Below, piece by piece: positions 26,066 to 34,791 of a stretch of DNA of 64,000 nt. The stretch is from Arsenicicoccus cauae (GTDB taxonomy: Bacteria; Actinomycetota; Actinomycetes; Actinomycetales; Dermatophilaceae): NCBI RefSeq assembly GCF_009707125.1, contig NZ_WLVL01000028.1, positions 1 to 64,000 on the forward strand, written 5' to 3'. Below the pieces are notes generated by a model. It made no database searches. It was not told the DNA's origin and worked only from the letters and a program-made list of their open reading frames with translations. How positions within the stretch are numbered: the first letter of the stretch is position 1; each line of letters begins with the position of its first letter. Both the position numbers and the translations under genes were made by a program.

Positions 26066-27388
26066 ATGACGACCGCCCGCCGCCTCGACGACCACTACCT
26101 CGCGCGGCTGCCGGACGGGACGGTCAAGCAGATCAACCCGTTCACCGGCACGCAGGTGTGGGCGGTCCCGGGGCGCGGCAACCGGCCGCTGGCGGCACCC
26201 GCCCTGGCCGCGGCACCCGTGGCCGAGGACGAGCGGGACCGGCTGTGCGCGTTCTGCCCGGAGCGCTACGCCGAGACGCCCCCGGAGAAGGCTCGGCTCG
26301 TGTGGACCGATGACGGGCAAGGGGGCTCGGCGTGGGTGACGCTGACCGGCCTGTCTCGCACGGAGCTTCACGACACGGTCGCCGAGTTCCGGCGCGTGCC
26401 CAACCTCTTCGAGATCCTCAGCTACGACTACTGGCGGCTCAACCACGGCGTCGCCCTGTCCGCTGCGGCACGCGTCCGCCGCGACGCCTACCTCGCCGAC
26501 CCGGGCGGGCGGGCCCACGTGCTGGCCGTCGCCCGCACCAAGGCGCTCGCCAGCGGGACGTCACCCGAGGCGTGGGAGCTCCTCGACGAGGAGCAGCGCC
26601 TCGCGGGGACCGAGGCCTTCTTCGGCGGCGGGCACGACGTGATCGTCGCGCGCCGCCACCTGGTCGACGGCGCCACCGACACGGGCGGTCTCGCCTCGTC
26701 GGGCATGCTCACCCCCGAGGAGCACCGCGCCTACGTCCGGTTCACCGTCGGCGCCATGGCGGACCTCTACGCCGCCAACCCGAACGTGCGCTACGTCGCA
26801 GCCTTCCAGAACTGGCTGAAGCCCGCCGGCGCCTCCTTCGACCACCTGCACAAGCAGCTCGTTGCCGTCGACGAGCTGGGCACCCAGGCCGAGCAGGAGC
26901 AGGAGCGGCTGCGCCGCCACCCCACGCTGTATGCCGACGCCGGTCCCGCCCTCGCCGAGCGCTCCGGACTCGTGGTCGCCCGCACCGAACACGCGATCGC
27001 CTACGCGGGGTTCGGGCACCGCTACCCCACCCTCGAGGTCCACTCCCTGTCCCCGACCCGCCAGCCCTGGCGGCAGCAGCGCCACGAGGTCGACGCCGTC
27101 GCGGACCTGCTGCACGCCCTGCACGCCGCCACCGGCGCCCACGTGCCCTGCAACGAGGAGTGGCACCACACCCCCACCGGCGTCGACCTGCCCCTGCCCT
27201 GGCGGATCGTCCTCAAGTGGCGGGTCTCCACGCTGGCGGGGTTCGAGGGCGGCACCAAGATCTACGTCAGCACCATCGACCCATGGGCGCTGCGCGACCG
27301 GGTGGTCGCCCGGCTGCGGGTCCTCGCCGACGAGGGGCGGCTGGCGGACGGCATACGACTCGCTGCGCCGACCGGATCTGCACCATAG
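26066..27388 (+). CDS. DUF4921-family protein (GalT/HIT-like)
   Basis: This 440-residue protein fits the actinobacterial DUF4921 family, which is distantly related to galactose-1-phosphate uridylyltransferase. It starts with DGTVKQINPFTGTQVWAVPG, has a possible zinc pair CAFC near residue 70, the block FQNWLKPAGASFDHLHKQ with the HIT-type HxH motif, and later PCNEEWHHTPTG. A nucleotidyl transfer or phosphorolysis reaction is likely by homology, but the substrate is not established. A galactose pathway without galT lies 20 kb away, so a GalT-like role deserves thought. A hairpin follows the gene. Confidence 0.85.
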   Translation: MTTARRLDDHYLARLPDGTVKQINPFTGTQVWAVPGRGNRPLAAPALAAAPVAEDERDRLCAFCPERYAETPPEKARLVWTDDGQGGSAWVTLTGLSRTELHDTVAEFRRVPNLFEILSYDYWRLNHGVALSAAARVRRDAYLADPGGRAHVLAVARTKALASGTSPEAWELLDEEQRLAGTEAFFGGGHDVIVARRHLVDGATDTGGLASSGMLTPEEHRAYVRFTVGAMADLYAANPNVRYVAAFQNWLKPAGASFDHLHKQLVAVDELGTQAEQEQERLRRHPTLYADAGPALAERSGLVVARTEHAIAYAGFGHRYPTLEVHSLSPTRQPWRQQRHEVDAVADLLHALHAATGAHVPCNEEWHHTPTGVDLPLPWRIVLKWRVSTLAGFEGGTKIYVSTIDPWALRDRVVARLRVLADEGRLADGIRLAAPTGSAP

Positions 27389-27391
27389 CTG

Positions 27392-27430
27392 ACCCGGGGG
27401 CCGGCCCACGGCCGTCGCCCGCCCCCGGGT
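27392..27430. terminator. GC-rich hairpin between convergent genes
   Basis: ACCCGGGGGC (27392-27401) pairs exactly with GCCCCCGGGT (27421-27430), with room for an inner CGG/CCG stem. It serves the DUF4921 gene and the facing minus-strand gene. Confidence 0.65.
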
Positions 27431-27466
27431 GTGCTGGGGAGCGGGCGACGAGCGTGGGGGCGAGCG

Positions 27467-28135
27467 TCAGAAGTCGAAGCCGCCGACGTCCCCGAAGTCG
27501 CCGAACCCGTCGAAGCCTCCGCCGAAGTCGCCGCCCCCGTCGCCGCCGAAGTCCCCGCCCCCGTCGCCGAAGCCGTCCCCGGCGAGGTCCGCCCCGCCGT
27601 CCCCGAAACCGTCCATGCCATCGAAGATCGCCCCGGCCACCGCGGTGCCGACCACGACGCCGGCGATCGAGCCCAGCATCGAGCCCATGATCATGCCGCC
27701 CATGCCCATGCCGCCACGGCCGCCCCCGACCCCGGCGCCACCGAACGTCCGCTCCATGAACCCCGGCTGGCGCATCTCGGCGCGAGTCGCCGCGCGGGCC
27801 AGCGACTGCGGGTCGTCCCCGGCCGGCGTCTCGCCGGACTGCGACAGGCCGGTCAGCACCTGCTGGCGCTGCTCGGGCGTGAGCTTGGCGAAGGCCTCGG
27901 CGTGCGCCTCCTCGACCTTCTCCGGCGGGGCGGTGCGCAGCAGGTAGCGGTAGCGTTCGATGGCCTGCTGGTCCTCGGCCGACTGAGCCGTCTGGCCCGG
28001 CTGCCCCGCACCGGCCGCGCCCTGCCGAGGCGTCCCCACCTGCTCGTAGCCGACCGGCGGCGGCGCGTACTGCGGCTGGTGCTGCTGGTAGCCCTGCTGC
28101 GGCGTGCGGCCCAGCAGTCGGTCGAGGAATCCCAT
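27467..28135 (-). CDS. Gly/Asp/Phe-rich protein with membrane-like core
   Basis: This 222-residue protein has an N-terminal MGFLDRLLG followed by a Gln/Pro/Gly spacer, a helical domain AIERYRYLLRTAPPEKVEEA with AKLTPEQRQQVL, a glycine/methionine-rich hydrophobic stretch around residues 140-165, and a C-terminal run of FGD, DFGG and GGD repeats. The actinobacterial family is recognisable but has no assigned function. The acidic Gly-rich tail could be sticky or ion-binding. A GGGAGTGACC Shine-Dalgarno precedes the ATG. It may be the last gene of the nucleoside operon. Confidence 0.8.
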   Translation of the reverse strand: MGFLDRLLGRTPQQGYQQHQPQYAPPPVGYEQVGTPRQGAAGAGQPGQTAQSAEDQQAIERYRYLLRTAPPEKVEEAHAEAFAKLTPEQRQQVLTGLSQSGETPAGDDPQSLARAATRAEMRQPGFMERTFGGAGVGGGRGGMGMGGMIMGSMLGSIAGVVVGTAVAGAIFDGMDGFGDGGADLAGDGFGDGGGDFGGDGGGDFGGGFDGFGDFGDVGGFDF

Positions 28136-28182
28136 GGTCACTCCCGTGTGTCGTCGGTCGTCCTGTCCGAGCAACGAGGGCC

Positions 28183-28986
28183 TTACCCCAGGCGTTCCCG
28201 GCGCACCCCCGCGAGTCGGGCGGCCGCGTCCATCGCGATCCAGAACACCTGCTCGTGCGCGTCCCCCGCCGTGACCCAGCCGCGGTGGTCCCAGTCCTCC
28301 CCGGCGAGCGAGTCCGCGCTGAACAGGATCTGTCCCAGCTCGACCCCGCGGTAGGCCGCCACGGCGAGGAATGCGCTGGCCTCCATCTCGACGACCGCGC
28401 ACCCGGCCTCGATCCGGCGTGCGACGGTGGACCGGGTCTCGCGATAGATGCCGTCGGTGGTCCACGTGCGGCCGGTCTCGTGCGGCGCGCCGGCCGCGTC
28501 GAGGGCGTCGAGGCAAGCCCGTATGCCGAGGGCCCCCGCCTCGACCACCGGCGACACGGCCCCGTAGTGCGCGCTCGTGCCCTCGTCACGCAGGGCCGAG
28601 GTCACGACGAACGGATGGCCCATCACCAGGTCGGGCACGAGGACCCCCGCCGACCCCACCGCCACGAACCGCGTGATGCCGCGCGCGATCGACTCCTCGA
28701 GGAACATCACGGCCCGCGGCGCCCCGATCTCGGGAAAGAAGAAAGCGATCCGTCGGCCTGCGACCTCGCGGACGTAGCAGGGCTGCCCGCCGATGATCGA
28801 GGTGAAGCTGAAGGCGACGGCCGAGCCCTCGCGCTCCCCCACCGCGCGGACCGTGTCGGGAAAGAAGCAGATGACCGCGGCGTCGGGGATCTCGTCGTCG
28901 TGCAGGCGGGGATACATGGCGGCGGGCTCGAGCACCCCCGGCTCGTCCAGGTCACCCGGCAGGTGCAGCCCCGTTAGCCCCGTCAC
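28183..28986 (-). CDS. nucleoside phosphorylase (PNP_UDP family)
   Basis: This 267-residue protein has the phosphorylase blocks FFPEIGAPRAVMFLEE, FVAVGSAGVLVPDLVMG, and near the end CAVVEMEASAFLAVAAYRGV, which bind phosphate and ribose. A uridine or purine nucleoside specificity cannot be told apart by eye. The GTG at 28986 follows GAGGGGAGGGGAC, a good ribosome site; a longer frame from 29028 would overlap cdd. It follows the BMP importer and cdd, so uridine phosphorolysis is a sensible inference. Confidence 0.88.
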   Translation of the reverse strand: MTGLTGLHLPGDLDEPGVLEPAAMYPRLHDDEIPDAAVICFFPDTVRAVGEREGSAVAFSFTSIIGGQPCYVREVAGRRIAFFFPEIGAPRAVMFLEESIARGITRFVAVGSAGVLVPDLVMGHPFVVTSALRDEGTSAHYGAVSPVVEAGALGIRACLDALDAAGAPHETGRTWTTDGIYRETRSTVARRIEAGCAVVEMEASAFLAVAAYRGVELGQILFSADSLAGEDWDHRGWVTAGDAHEQVFWIAMDAAARLAGVRRERLG

Positions 28987-29008
28987 GTCCCCTCCCCTCG
29001 CCGACTGG

Positions 29009-29434
29009 TCACTTCTGGACACCCCCACCCCTGCGCTGCAGGTCCTCGGCGCCGAAGGCCTGGGGCAGCACCTCGCTCATCGGCAGCACCCCGAGGGGCG
29101 TCTGGAGCAGGCAGGACGCGCCGCCGTGCTCCCAGATCAGCTGCCGGCAGCGGCCGCACGGCATGAGCGACGCACCCTCGGCGTCCACGCACGAGACCGC
29201 CACGAGCCGCCCTCCGCCCGACGCGTGCAGCTGCGACACCATCCCGCACTCGGCGCACAGGCCGACGCCGTAGGAGGCGTTCTCGACGTTGCAGCCCACC
29301 ACGACCCTCCCGTCGTCGACGAGGCCGGCCACGCCGACGGGGAAGGACGAGTAGGGGGCGTACGCGTGCCGCATCGCCTCGACGGCGGCCGCGCGCAGGG
29401 CGTCCCAGTCGACCTCGCCGGCGCGGGACGGCAT
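29009..29434 (-). CDS. cdd: cytidine deaminase
   Basis: This 141-residue zinc enzyme deaminates cytidine and deoxycytidine to uridine forms. It shows YAPYSSFPVG, the NVENASYG substrate block, the zinc/catalytic CAEC motif with Cys60 and Glu62, and PCGRCRQ with Cys93 and Cys96. An ATG at 29434 is chosen; a TTG at 29443 that overlaps the upstream stop would add three residues. It is the fourth gene behind the BMP transporter, a standard arrangement. Confidence 0.95.
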   Translation of the reverse strand: MPSRAGEVDWDALRAAAVEAMRHAYAPYSSFPVGVAGLVDDGRVVVGCNVENASYGVGLCAECGMVSQLHASGGGRLVAVSCVDAEGASLMPCGRCRQLIWEHGGASCLLQTPLGVLPMSEVLPQAFGAEDLQRRGGGVQK

Positions 29435-29439
29435 ACGGC

Positions 29440-30708
29440 TCAACCCACCTCACCCTTGCGATAGACCGCACCGTCGGCGGCCGGCATCCGCAGGGTCTGC
29501 GACGCGAGGGCCAGGACGAGCAGCGTGGCGATGTAAGGCGCGGCGCTCGTCAGCTCGCCGGGCACCGAGTCGGTCGTGAGGAAGGTCCAGACCAGGACCG
29601 CCCCGAGCGCGATCGCGAAGGCGCCGCCGACCAGGTTGCGGCGCAGCAGCTGCCAGGCGCCGAGGACGAGCAGCAGCAGGCCGCCGACCAGCAGCAGGGC
29701 GTGCACCGCGCCGCCGCGCAGCTGCACGGCGTCGAAGTAGCCGAACAGCAGGGAGCCGGCGGCCAGCGACCCGGGCCGCCAGTTGCCGAAGATCATGGCG
29801 GCGAGGCCGATGTAGCCGCGGCCGCCGGTCTGCCCGTCGCGGAAGACGTTGGCCGCCACGAGCGCGAGGAAGCCGCCGCCGAGCCCGGCGAACCCGCCCG
29901 AGATCAGCACGGCGAGGAACTTGTGGAGGTAGACGTTGACGCCGAGCGACTCGGCGGACCAGGGGTTCTCGCCGCAGGAGCGCAGTCGCAGCCCGAAGGT
30001 CGTGCGCCACAGCACCCACCACGACAGGAGCACGAGCAGCCCGGCGATGATGGTCAGCACCGACAGGTTGGTGACGAACGCCGCCAGCACGCCGGCCACG
30101 TCCGAGACGAAGAAGATGCGTTTGCCCTCGAGCGAGGTCAGGGCGGGTGACAGGCCCGGCACGGTCACGTCGGGCAGGTGCGGCAGGGGCGGCGACTGGG
30201 TCGCGCCACCGCCGGGGGTGCCGGTGAAGGCGCGGGCCGAGAGGTACTTGGCGCCGCCCATGCCGATGAGGTTGACGGCGACACCCGAGACGATGTGGTC
30301 CACGCCGAAGACGACGGTGGCGAGGGCGTGGATCGCGCCGCCGACCATGCCCAGCAGGACCGCACCGACGATGCCGGCCCAGGCGCCCCAGTGCCACGCG
30401 AAGAACGCCGCGCCCCAGGTGCCGAGGATCATCATCCCCTCGAGGCCGATGTTGACCACGCCCGCCCGCTCGGACCACAAGCCGCCGAGGCCGGCCATGC
30501 CGATCGGCACGGCGAGGCCGAGAGCGGCGGCGAGGGCGCCGGAGGACGCGAGGTCGTTCTCGCCGGTCACGACCCGCATCACCGAGACGAACAGCAGTGC
30601 GAGCAGGACGAGCCCGGCGATCTGCAGTCCGGACAGGCGCCGGCGACGACGGGGCACGGCGCTGCGCCCGTCCGGCCGCTCCGTCACCGGGGTGGCGGTG
30701 GTGCTCAT
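29440..30708 (-). CDS. nucleoside ABC transporter permease 2
   Basis: This 422-residue permease of the BPD_transp_2/livH-like type has a basic cytoplasmic N-terminus ending PRRRRRLSGLQ and about ten hydrophobic segments. The block GGLWSERAGVVNIGLEGMM is characteristic of the second permease of BMP-type nucleoside importers. It overlaps the upstream permease gene by ATGA, so the two are made together. It forms the channel with the 375-residue permease. Confidence 0.93.
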   Translation of the reverse strand: MSTTATPVTERPDGRSAVPRRRRRLSGLQIAGLVLLALLFVSVMRVVTGENDLASSGALAAALGLAVPIGMAGLGGLWSERAGVVNIGLEGMMILGTWGAAFFAWHWGAWAGIVGAVLLGMVGGAIHALATVVFGVDHIVSGVAVNLIGMGGAKYLSARAFTGTPGGGATQSPPLPHLPDVTVPGLSPALTSLEGKRIFFVSDVAGVLAAFVTNLSVLTIIAGLLVLLSWWVLWRTTFGLRLRSCGENPWSAESLGVNVYLHKFLAVLISGGFAGLGGGFLALVAANVFRDGQTGGRGYIGLAAMIFGNWRPGSLAAGSLLFGYFDAVQLRGGAVHALLLVGGLLLLVLGAWQLLRRNLVGGAFAIALGAVLVWTFLTTDSVPGELTSAAPYIATLLVLALASQTLRMPAADGAVYRKGEVG

Positions 30709-31832
30709 GCGCTCGCTCCTTGCATGGAGGTGGACGTGGGGGGTGTCGACCGGGCCGCGAGCTCGCGGGCGACCTTGGCCTGCTCGAGCCGGACGTTGGC
30801 CCGCCGCACGAGCTCGTAGGCGATGACGACGGCCAGCACGATCACGCCCTGGATGATGTAGACCAGCTCGGAGGAGACGCCGGCATTGATCTGCAGCCCG
30901 TTGCCCTGCTGGTCGAGGTAGGACCACAGCAGCGCGGCGAGGGCCATCCCGATGGGGTGGTTGCGCCCGAGCAGCGCGATCCCGATGCCGGCGAAACCGA
31001 TCCCTGGCTGGAAGTTGGTGCCGTAGGCGTGGTCCTGGCCGAACAGCAGCGGCAGCCCGATCAGGCCCGCGATCGCGCCGGACAGGATCATCGTCGACAT
31101 GATCATGCGGTGGGCGTCGACTCCGCTCGCGATCGCCGCGCTCTCGGACTGACCGGCGGCGCGCAGGTCGAAGCCGAACCGCGTCCGGCCGAGGACCAGC
31201 CAGTAGAGCAGGCCCACGACGAGCGCGAGCACGATCAGGCCGTAGACCTTGGTGGTCGTGCCGCTGACGAGCTGCAGGCCGGGCACCCACGAGTCCTGCG
31301 GCAGGGGCTTGGTGTTGGTGACGTTGCTGCCGGCGCCGGCCGAGGTGTCCCGCGCCTTGGTCAGCAGGAAGGCCACGACGCTGGTCGCGATGGCGTTGAG
31401 CATGATCGAGGAGATCACCTCGGAAACACCGCGCTTGATCTTGAGGTAGCCCGCGATCGCGGCCCACCCGGCGCCGACGAGCATGGCGACCAGGGTCGTG
31501 GCGACGACGTTGGCCCAGCCCGGCAGGTAGCCCTGCGCCCCGAACACGGCGGCGGCGAAGACCGCCACGCGGTACTGCCCCTCGGCGCCGATGTTGAACA
31601 GGTTCATCCGGAAGCCGATGGCCAGGGCCACGGCGGCGAGGTAGTAGACGACGGCGCCGTTGACGATCTTGGCGATCAGCCGGGGGCTCGGCTGGCGGAG
31701 CAGCTCGGTCCAGACGGCGCCCACCGGGTCCCCGGCCACGACGAGCACCAGGGACGTGATCACGAACGCCACGACGATGGCGAGCAGCGGCGCCGCGAGC
31801 GCGAGCAGGACGGCGCGGGGCGAGACCTTCAT
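30705..31832 (-). CDS. nucleoside ABC transporter permease 1
   Basis: This 375-residue permease has about nine to ten hydrophobic segments with the family block FNIGAEGQYRVAVFAAAVFG and MLNAIATSVVAFLL. The first permease of BMP systems always carries this FNIGAEGQ motif. Both ends overlap neighbours by four bases (ATGA). The C-terminal tail is short, charged and cytoplasmic. Confidence 0.93.
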   Translation of the reverse strand: MKVSPRAVLLALAAPLLAIVVAFVITSLVLVVAGDPVGAVWTELLRQPSPRLIAKIVNGAVVYYLAAVALAIGFRMNLFNIGAEGQYRVAVFAAAVFGAQGYLPGWANVVATTLVAMLVGAGWAAIAGYLKIKRGVSEVISSIMLNAIATSVVAFLLTKARDTSAGAGSNVTNTKPLPQDSWVPGLQLVSGTTTKVYGLIVLALVVGLLYWLVLGRTRFGFDLRAAGQSESAAIASGVDAHRMIMSTMILSGAIAGLIGLPLLFGQDHAYGTNFQPGIGFAGIGIALLGRNHPIGMALAALLWSYLDQQGNGLQINAGVSSELVYIIQGVIVLAVVIAYELVRRANVRLEQAKVARELAARSTPPTSTSMQGASA

Positions 31833-33469
31833 CGGGTGGACTCCTGCTGGTGGGTCGGCTCGGTCTGCAGGGCAGGAGCCGGTATGCCGGAACCGCCCGT
31901 CGTCGCGTGCTGGTCGTCGCGCCGGCCGCCGGTCATCGCGGCGCCCAGGTCGGCCGGGGACGTGGTCGGGGGCAGGTCCTCGGAGAGGCGTCCCTGGTTG
32001 ATCACGCGGATGGTGTCGGACAGGCCGCGCAGCTCCTCCAGGTCGGCGGTGAGCAGCAGGACGGCGAGCCCCTCGTGCCGGGCCCGCTTGATGTGGTCCC
32101 AGATCGCGGCCTGCGCGCCGACGTCGACGCCGCGGGTCGGGTGGGCGGCGACGAGCACCCGTGGCTCATGGGACATCTCGCGACCGATGATGAGCTTTTG
32201 CTGGTTGCCGCCGGACAGGGAGCCCGCGGTGACGTGGATCGAGGGCGTCCGCACGTCGTAGTCCTCCACGATGCGCGTGGTGTCGCGCTGCGCGCCGCGG
32301 GCGTTGATGAACGGCCCGGACACGTTGGGGGCCTGTGTCTGGTGGCCGAGGATGCGGTTCTCCCACAGCGGCGCCTCGAGCAGCAGCCCGTGCCGGTGGC
32401 GGTCGGCGGGGACGTAGCCGACGCCGGCCTCGCGGATGCGGCGCGTCGGCCAGTCGGTGATGTCCTTGCCGCCCAGGTAGACCCGCCCTGCGGAGGGGTC
32501 GCGCATGCCCATGATGACCTCGACCAGCTCGTCCTGGCCGTTGCCCTCGACCCCGGCGATGCCGAGGACCTCGCCGGCGTGGACGGTCAGGGACACGTCG
32601 TCGAGGACGTCGCGGGCGCCGAGGCGCTCGAGCCGCACGTGCTCCACGACGAGCACGGCGCGGTCGGTGACGGTGGACTCCTCCGTCTGGGGGCTGGGCA
32701 TCTCGCGACCGACCATGAGCGCGCCGAGCTCGCGGGAGGTGACGGTGCGCGGGTCCGCGCTGCCCACGGTGGTCCCGCGTCGGATCACGGTGATGTCGTC
32801 GGCGACGGCGCGCACCTCGTCGAGCTTGTGCGAGATGAAGATGATGGTCAGGCCCTCGGCGGTGAGGGTCTTGAGGTTGTCGAAGAGCTCGTCGACCTCC
32901 TGTGGCACGAGCACGGCGGTGGGCTCGTCGAGGATGAGGATGCGGGCGCCGCGATAGAGGACCTTGAGGATCTCGACGCGCTGGCGGGCTCCCACGCCGA
33001 GGTCGGCGACCAGCGCCTCCGGGTCCACGCCGAGGCCGTACTCCTTGGAGATGCGCCGGATCTCGGCCTGCGCGCGGTCGCCGATGCCGTGGAGCTTCTC
33101 CGCGCCGAGGACGACGTTCTCGGTGACGGTGAGGTTGTCGGCGAGCTTGACGTGCTGAAAGACCATGCCGACGCCCGCTGCGATCGCGTCGCTCGGCCCG
33201 TGGAAGCTCACCGCACGGCCGTCGATCTCGATGGTGCCCTCGTCGGGGCGCTGCACGCCGTAGAGGATCTTCATCAACGTCGACTTGCCCGCGCCGTTCT
33301 CCCCCACCAGCGCGTGGATGCTGCCCTTGCGGACGGAGAAGGTGATGTCCTTGTTGGCCACCACGCCCGGGAACCTCTTGGTGACGCCGCGGACGGCGAC
33401 GGCGGGCGGCGCGTCCGCGCTCGCCGAGGTGGGTGGAGTTCCGATGGTGCACGCTCCTTGCTCGGTCAC
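31829..33469 (-). CDS. nucleoside ABC transporter ATP-binding protein (two domains)
   Basis: This 546-residue protein holds two ABC domains in tandem. The first has Walker A GENGAGKSTL near residue 57, and Walker B LILDEPTAVL. The second has the degenerate GVEGNGQDEL in place of Walker A and the signature SLSGGNQQK; its Walker B region reads VLVAAHPTRGVD. This asymmetric pattern is usual in ribose- and BMP-type importers. The GTG start has no strong ribosome site; TAGGGT about 30 bases upstream is a possible -10 box. Confidence 0.93.
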   Translation of the reverse strand: MTEQGACTIGTPPTSASADAPPAVAVRGVTKRFPGVVANKDITFSVRKGSIHALVGENGAGKSTLMKILYGVQRPDEGTIEIDGRAVSFHGPSDAIAAGVGMVFQHVKLADNLTVTENVVLGAEKLHGIGDRAQAEIRRISKEYGLGVDPEALVADLGVGARQRVEILKVLYRGARILILDEPTAVLVPQEVDELFDNLKTLTAEGLTIIFISHKLDEVRAVADDITVIRRGTTVGSADPRTVTSRELGALMVGREMPSPQTEESTVTDRAVLVVEHVRLERLGARDVLDDVSLTVHAGEVLGIAGVEGNGQDELVEVIMGMRDPSAGRVYLGGKDITDWPTRRIREAGVGYVPADRHRHGLLLEAPLWENRILGHQTQAPNVSGPFINARGAQRDTTRIVEDYDVRTPSIHVTAGSLSGGNQQKLIIGREMSHEPRVLVAAHPTRGVDVGAQAAIWDHIKRARHEGLAVLLLTADLEELRGLSDTIRVINQGRLSEDLPPTTSPADLGAAMTGGRRDDQHATTGGSGIPAPALQTEPTHQQESTR

Positions 33470-33552
33470 GTCGTCGTGGACGTGGCGGCTGACCGCCCCA
33501 CCCTACCGTCGGTGTTCACGGGGTCCAGGGTGCCGGACCGCTGATCCACCCC

Positions 33553-33610
33553 GTATGCCGAAGCCCGGCCGCCGTCGGGGTGTCCGTCTGGCGGCCGGGC
33601 TGCGGCATAC
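33553..33610. terminator. 21-bp hairpin between the BMP gene and the ABC genes
   Basis: GTATGCCG-A-AGCCCGGCCGCC (33553-33573) pairs with 33590-33610 apart from one mismatch, with a 16-base loop. It lies between the binding-protein gene and the ATPase gene in the same direction. It probably lets the binding protein be made in excess, by partial termination or mRNA stabilisation. Confidence 0.7.
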
Positions 33611-33639
33611 GTGCGTGAGGGTCGGTCAGGCCGGACCGG

Positions 33640-34692
33640 TCACGGCTTGGTGGGGACCACGATCTTGCCGGAGACGATGTCGGCCTTGACCTTGTCGAGC
33701 TCGGCCTTGAGGTCGTCGATCTTGCCGCCGGTGGTGGCGAGCTCGACACCGTTGGACTTGAGGTCGAAGACGGCCTCGCCGGACTTGAGGTTGCCGTCCT
33801 TGACCTGCTTGATGAACTCCAGGACGCCCACGTCGACGCGCTTGACGACGGAGGTGATGACGACGTCGCGGACGTCGGCCTGGGCGGTCTTGGCCTGGTC
33901 GGAGTCGACGCCGATGGCCATGGCGTTCTTGGCCTTGACGGCGGTGAAGACGCCGGAGCCGGACCCGCCGGCGGCGTGGTAGACCACGTCGGCACCCGCG
34001 GAGAGCATGCCCTCGGCGGCGGTCTTGCCGGCGGCCGGGTCGGCGAAGCCGGAGAAGTTCGGCGGCTGGGTGAGGTACTTGACCTGCACCTTGATGTTGG
34101 GGTTGGTCGCCTTGGCACCGGCGACGTAGCCCGCCTCGAACTTCTTGATCAGGTCCGTCTGGACACCGCCCACGAAGCCGACGTTGCCCGTCTTGGACTT
34201 CTTGGCGGCGACGACGCCGGCGAGGTAGGAGCCCTCCTGCTCGGAGAACACGATGTTCTGGATGTTGGCGGCCTTGGCGTCGGTGGAGTCGACGAGCGCG
34301 AACTTGGCCTCCGGGTTGTCCGCCGCGACCTTCTTGACGGCCGGGGCGTAGGCGAAGCCCACGGCGACGACGTTGGTGTAGCCGGCCTCGACCAGCTGCT
34401 GCAGGCGCTCCTCGCGGGCGGACTCGGCCTCGCCGGCGGTCGCCACGGACTCCTTGGTCTGGGCGCCGAGCTGGGCCTTGGCCTCGTCGAGCCCCTTGGC
34501 GGCCGAGTCGTTGAAGGACTGGTCACCGCGGCCGCCCACGTCGTAGGCCATCCCGACCTTGACCGCGGAGCCGCCGGACGCGCCGGAGGACGTGCCGGAG
34601 GAGCCGGACTCGGTGTCGTTGGGGCTGCCGCAGGCGGCGAGGGCGAGCGAGGCGGCCGTGAGCGCGGTCGCGACCTTGACGATGCGGATCAA
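33640..34692 (-). CDS. BMP-family nucleoside-binding lipoprotein
   Basis: This 350-residue lipoprotein is the substrate-binding subunit of the nucleoside importer. It has a lipobox LAAC with Cys21 and a Ser/Gly-rich linker, then the BMP domain: VGMAYDVGGRGDQSFNDSA, VGFAYAPAVKKVA, NIVFSEQEGSYLAGVVAA, and ADVVYHAAGGSGSGVFTA. Purine or pyrimidine nucleosides are the known ligands. The start is TTG with AAGGAG 6 bases upstream; TAGGGT about 30 bases further up is a likely -10 box. Confidence 0.94.
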   Translation of the reverse strand: MIRIVKVATALTAASLALAACGSPNDTESGSSGTSSGASGGSAVKVGMAYDVGGRGDQSFNDSAAKGLDEAKAQLGAQTKESVATAGEAESAREERLQQLVEAGYTNVVAVGFAYAPAVKKVAADNPEAKFALVDSTDAKAANIQNIVFSEQEGSYLAGVVAAKKSKTGNVGFVGGVQTDLIKKFEAGYVAGAKATNPNIKVQVKYLTQPPNFSGFADPAAGKTAAEGMLSAGADVVYHAAGGSGSGVFTAVKAKNAMAIGVDSDQAKTAQADVRDVVITSVVKRVDVGVLEFIKQVKDGNLKSGEAVFDLKSNGVELATTGGKIDDLKAELDKVKADIVSGKIVVPTKP

Positions 34693-34791
34693 GGGTGACT
34701 CCTTCGTTGGAACGGATGAGCAAACCCTAGACCGCGGCCCCGGCGCGCCGACGTCGGGTTGCCCCGAGTGCGCCGAAGCGGTGACGAACTG

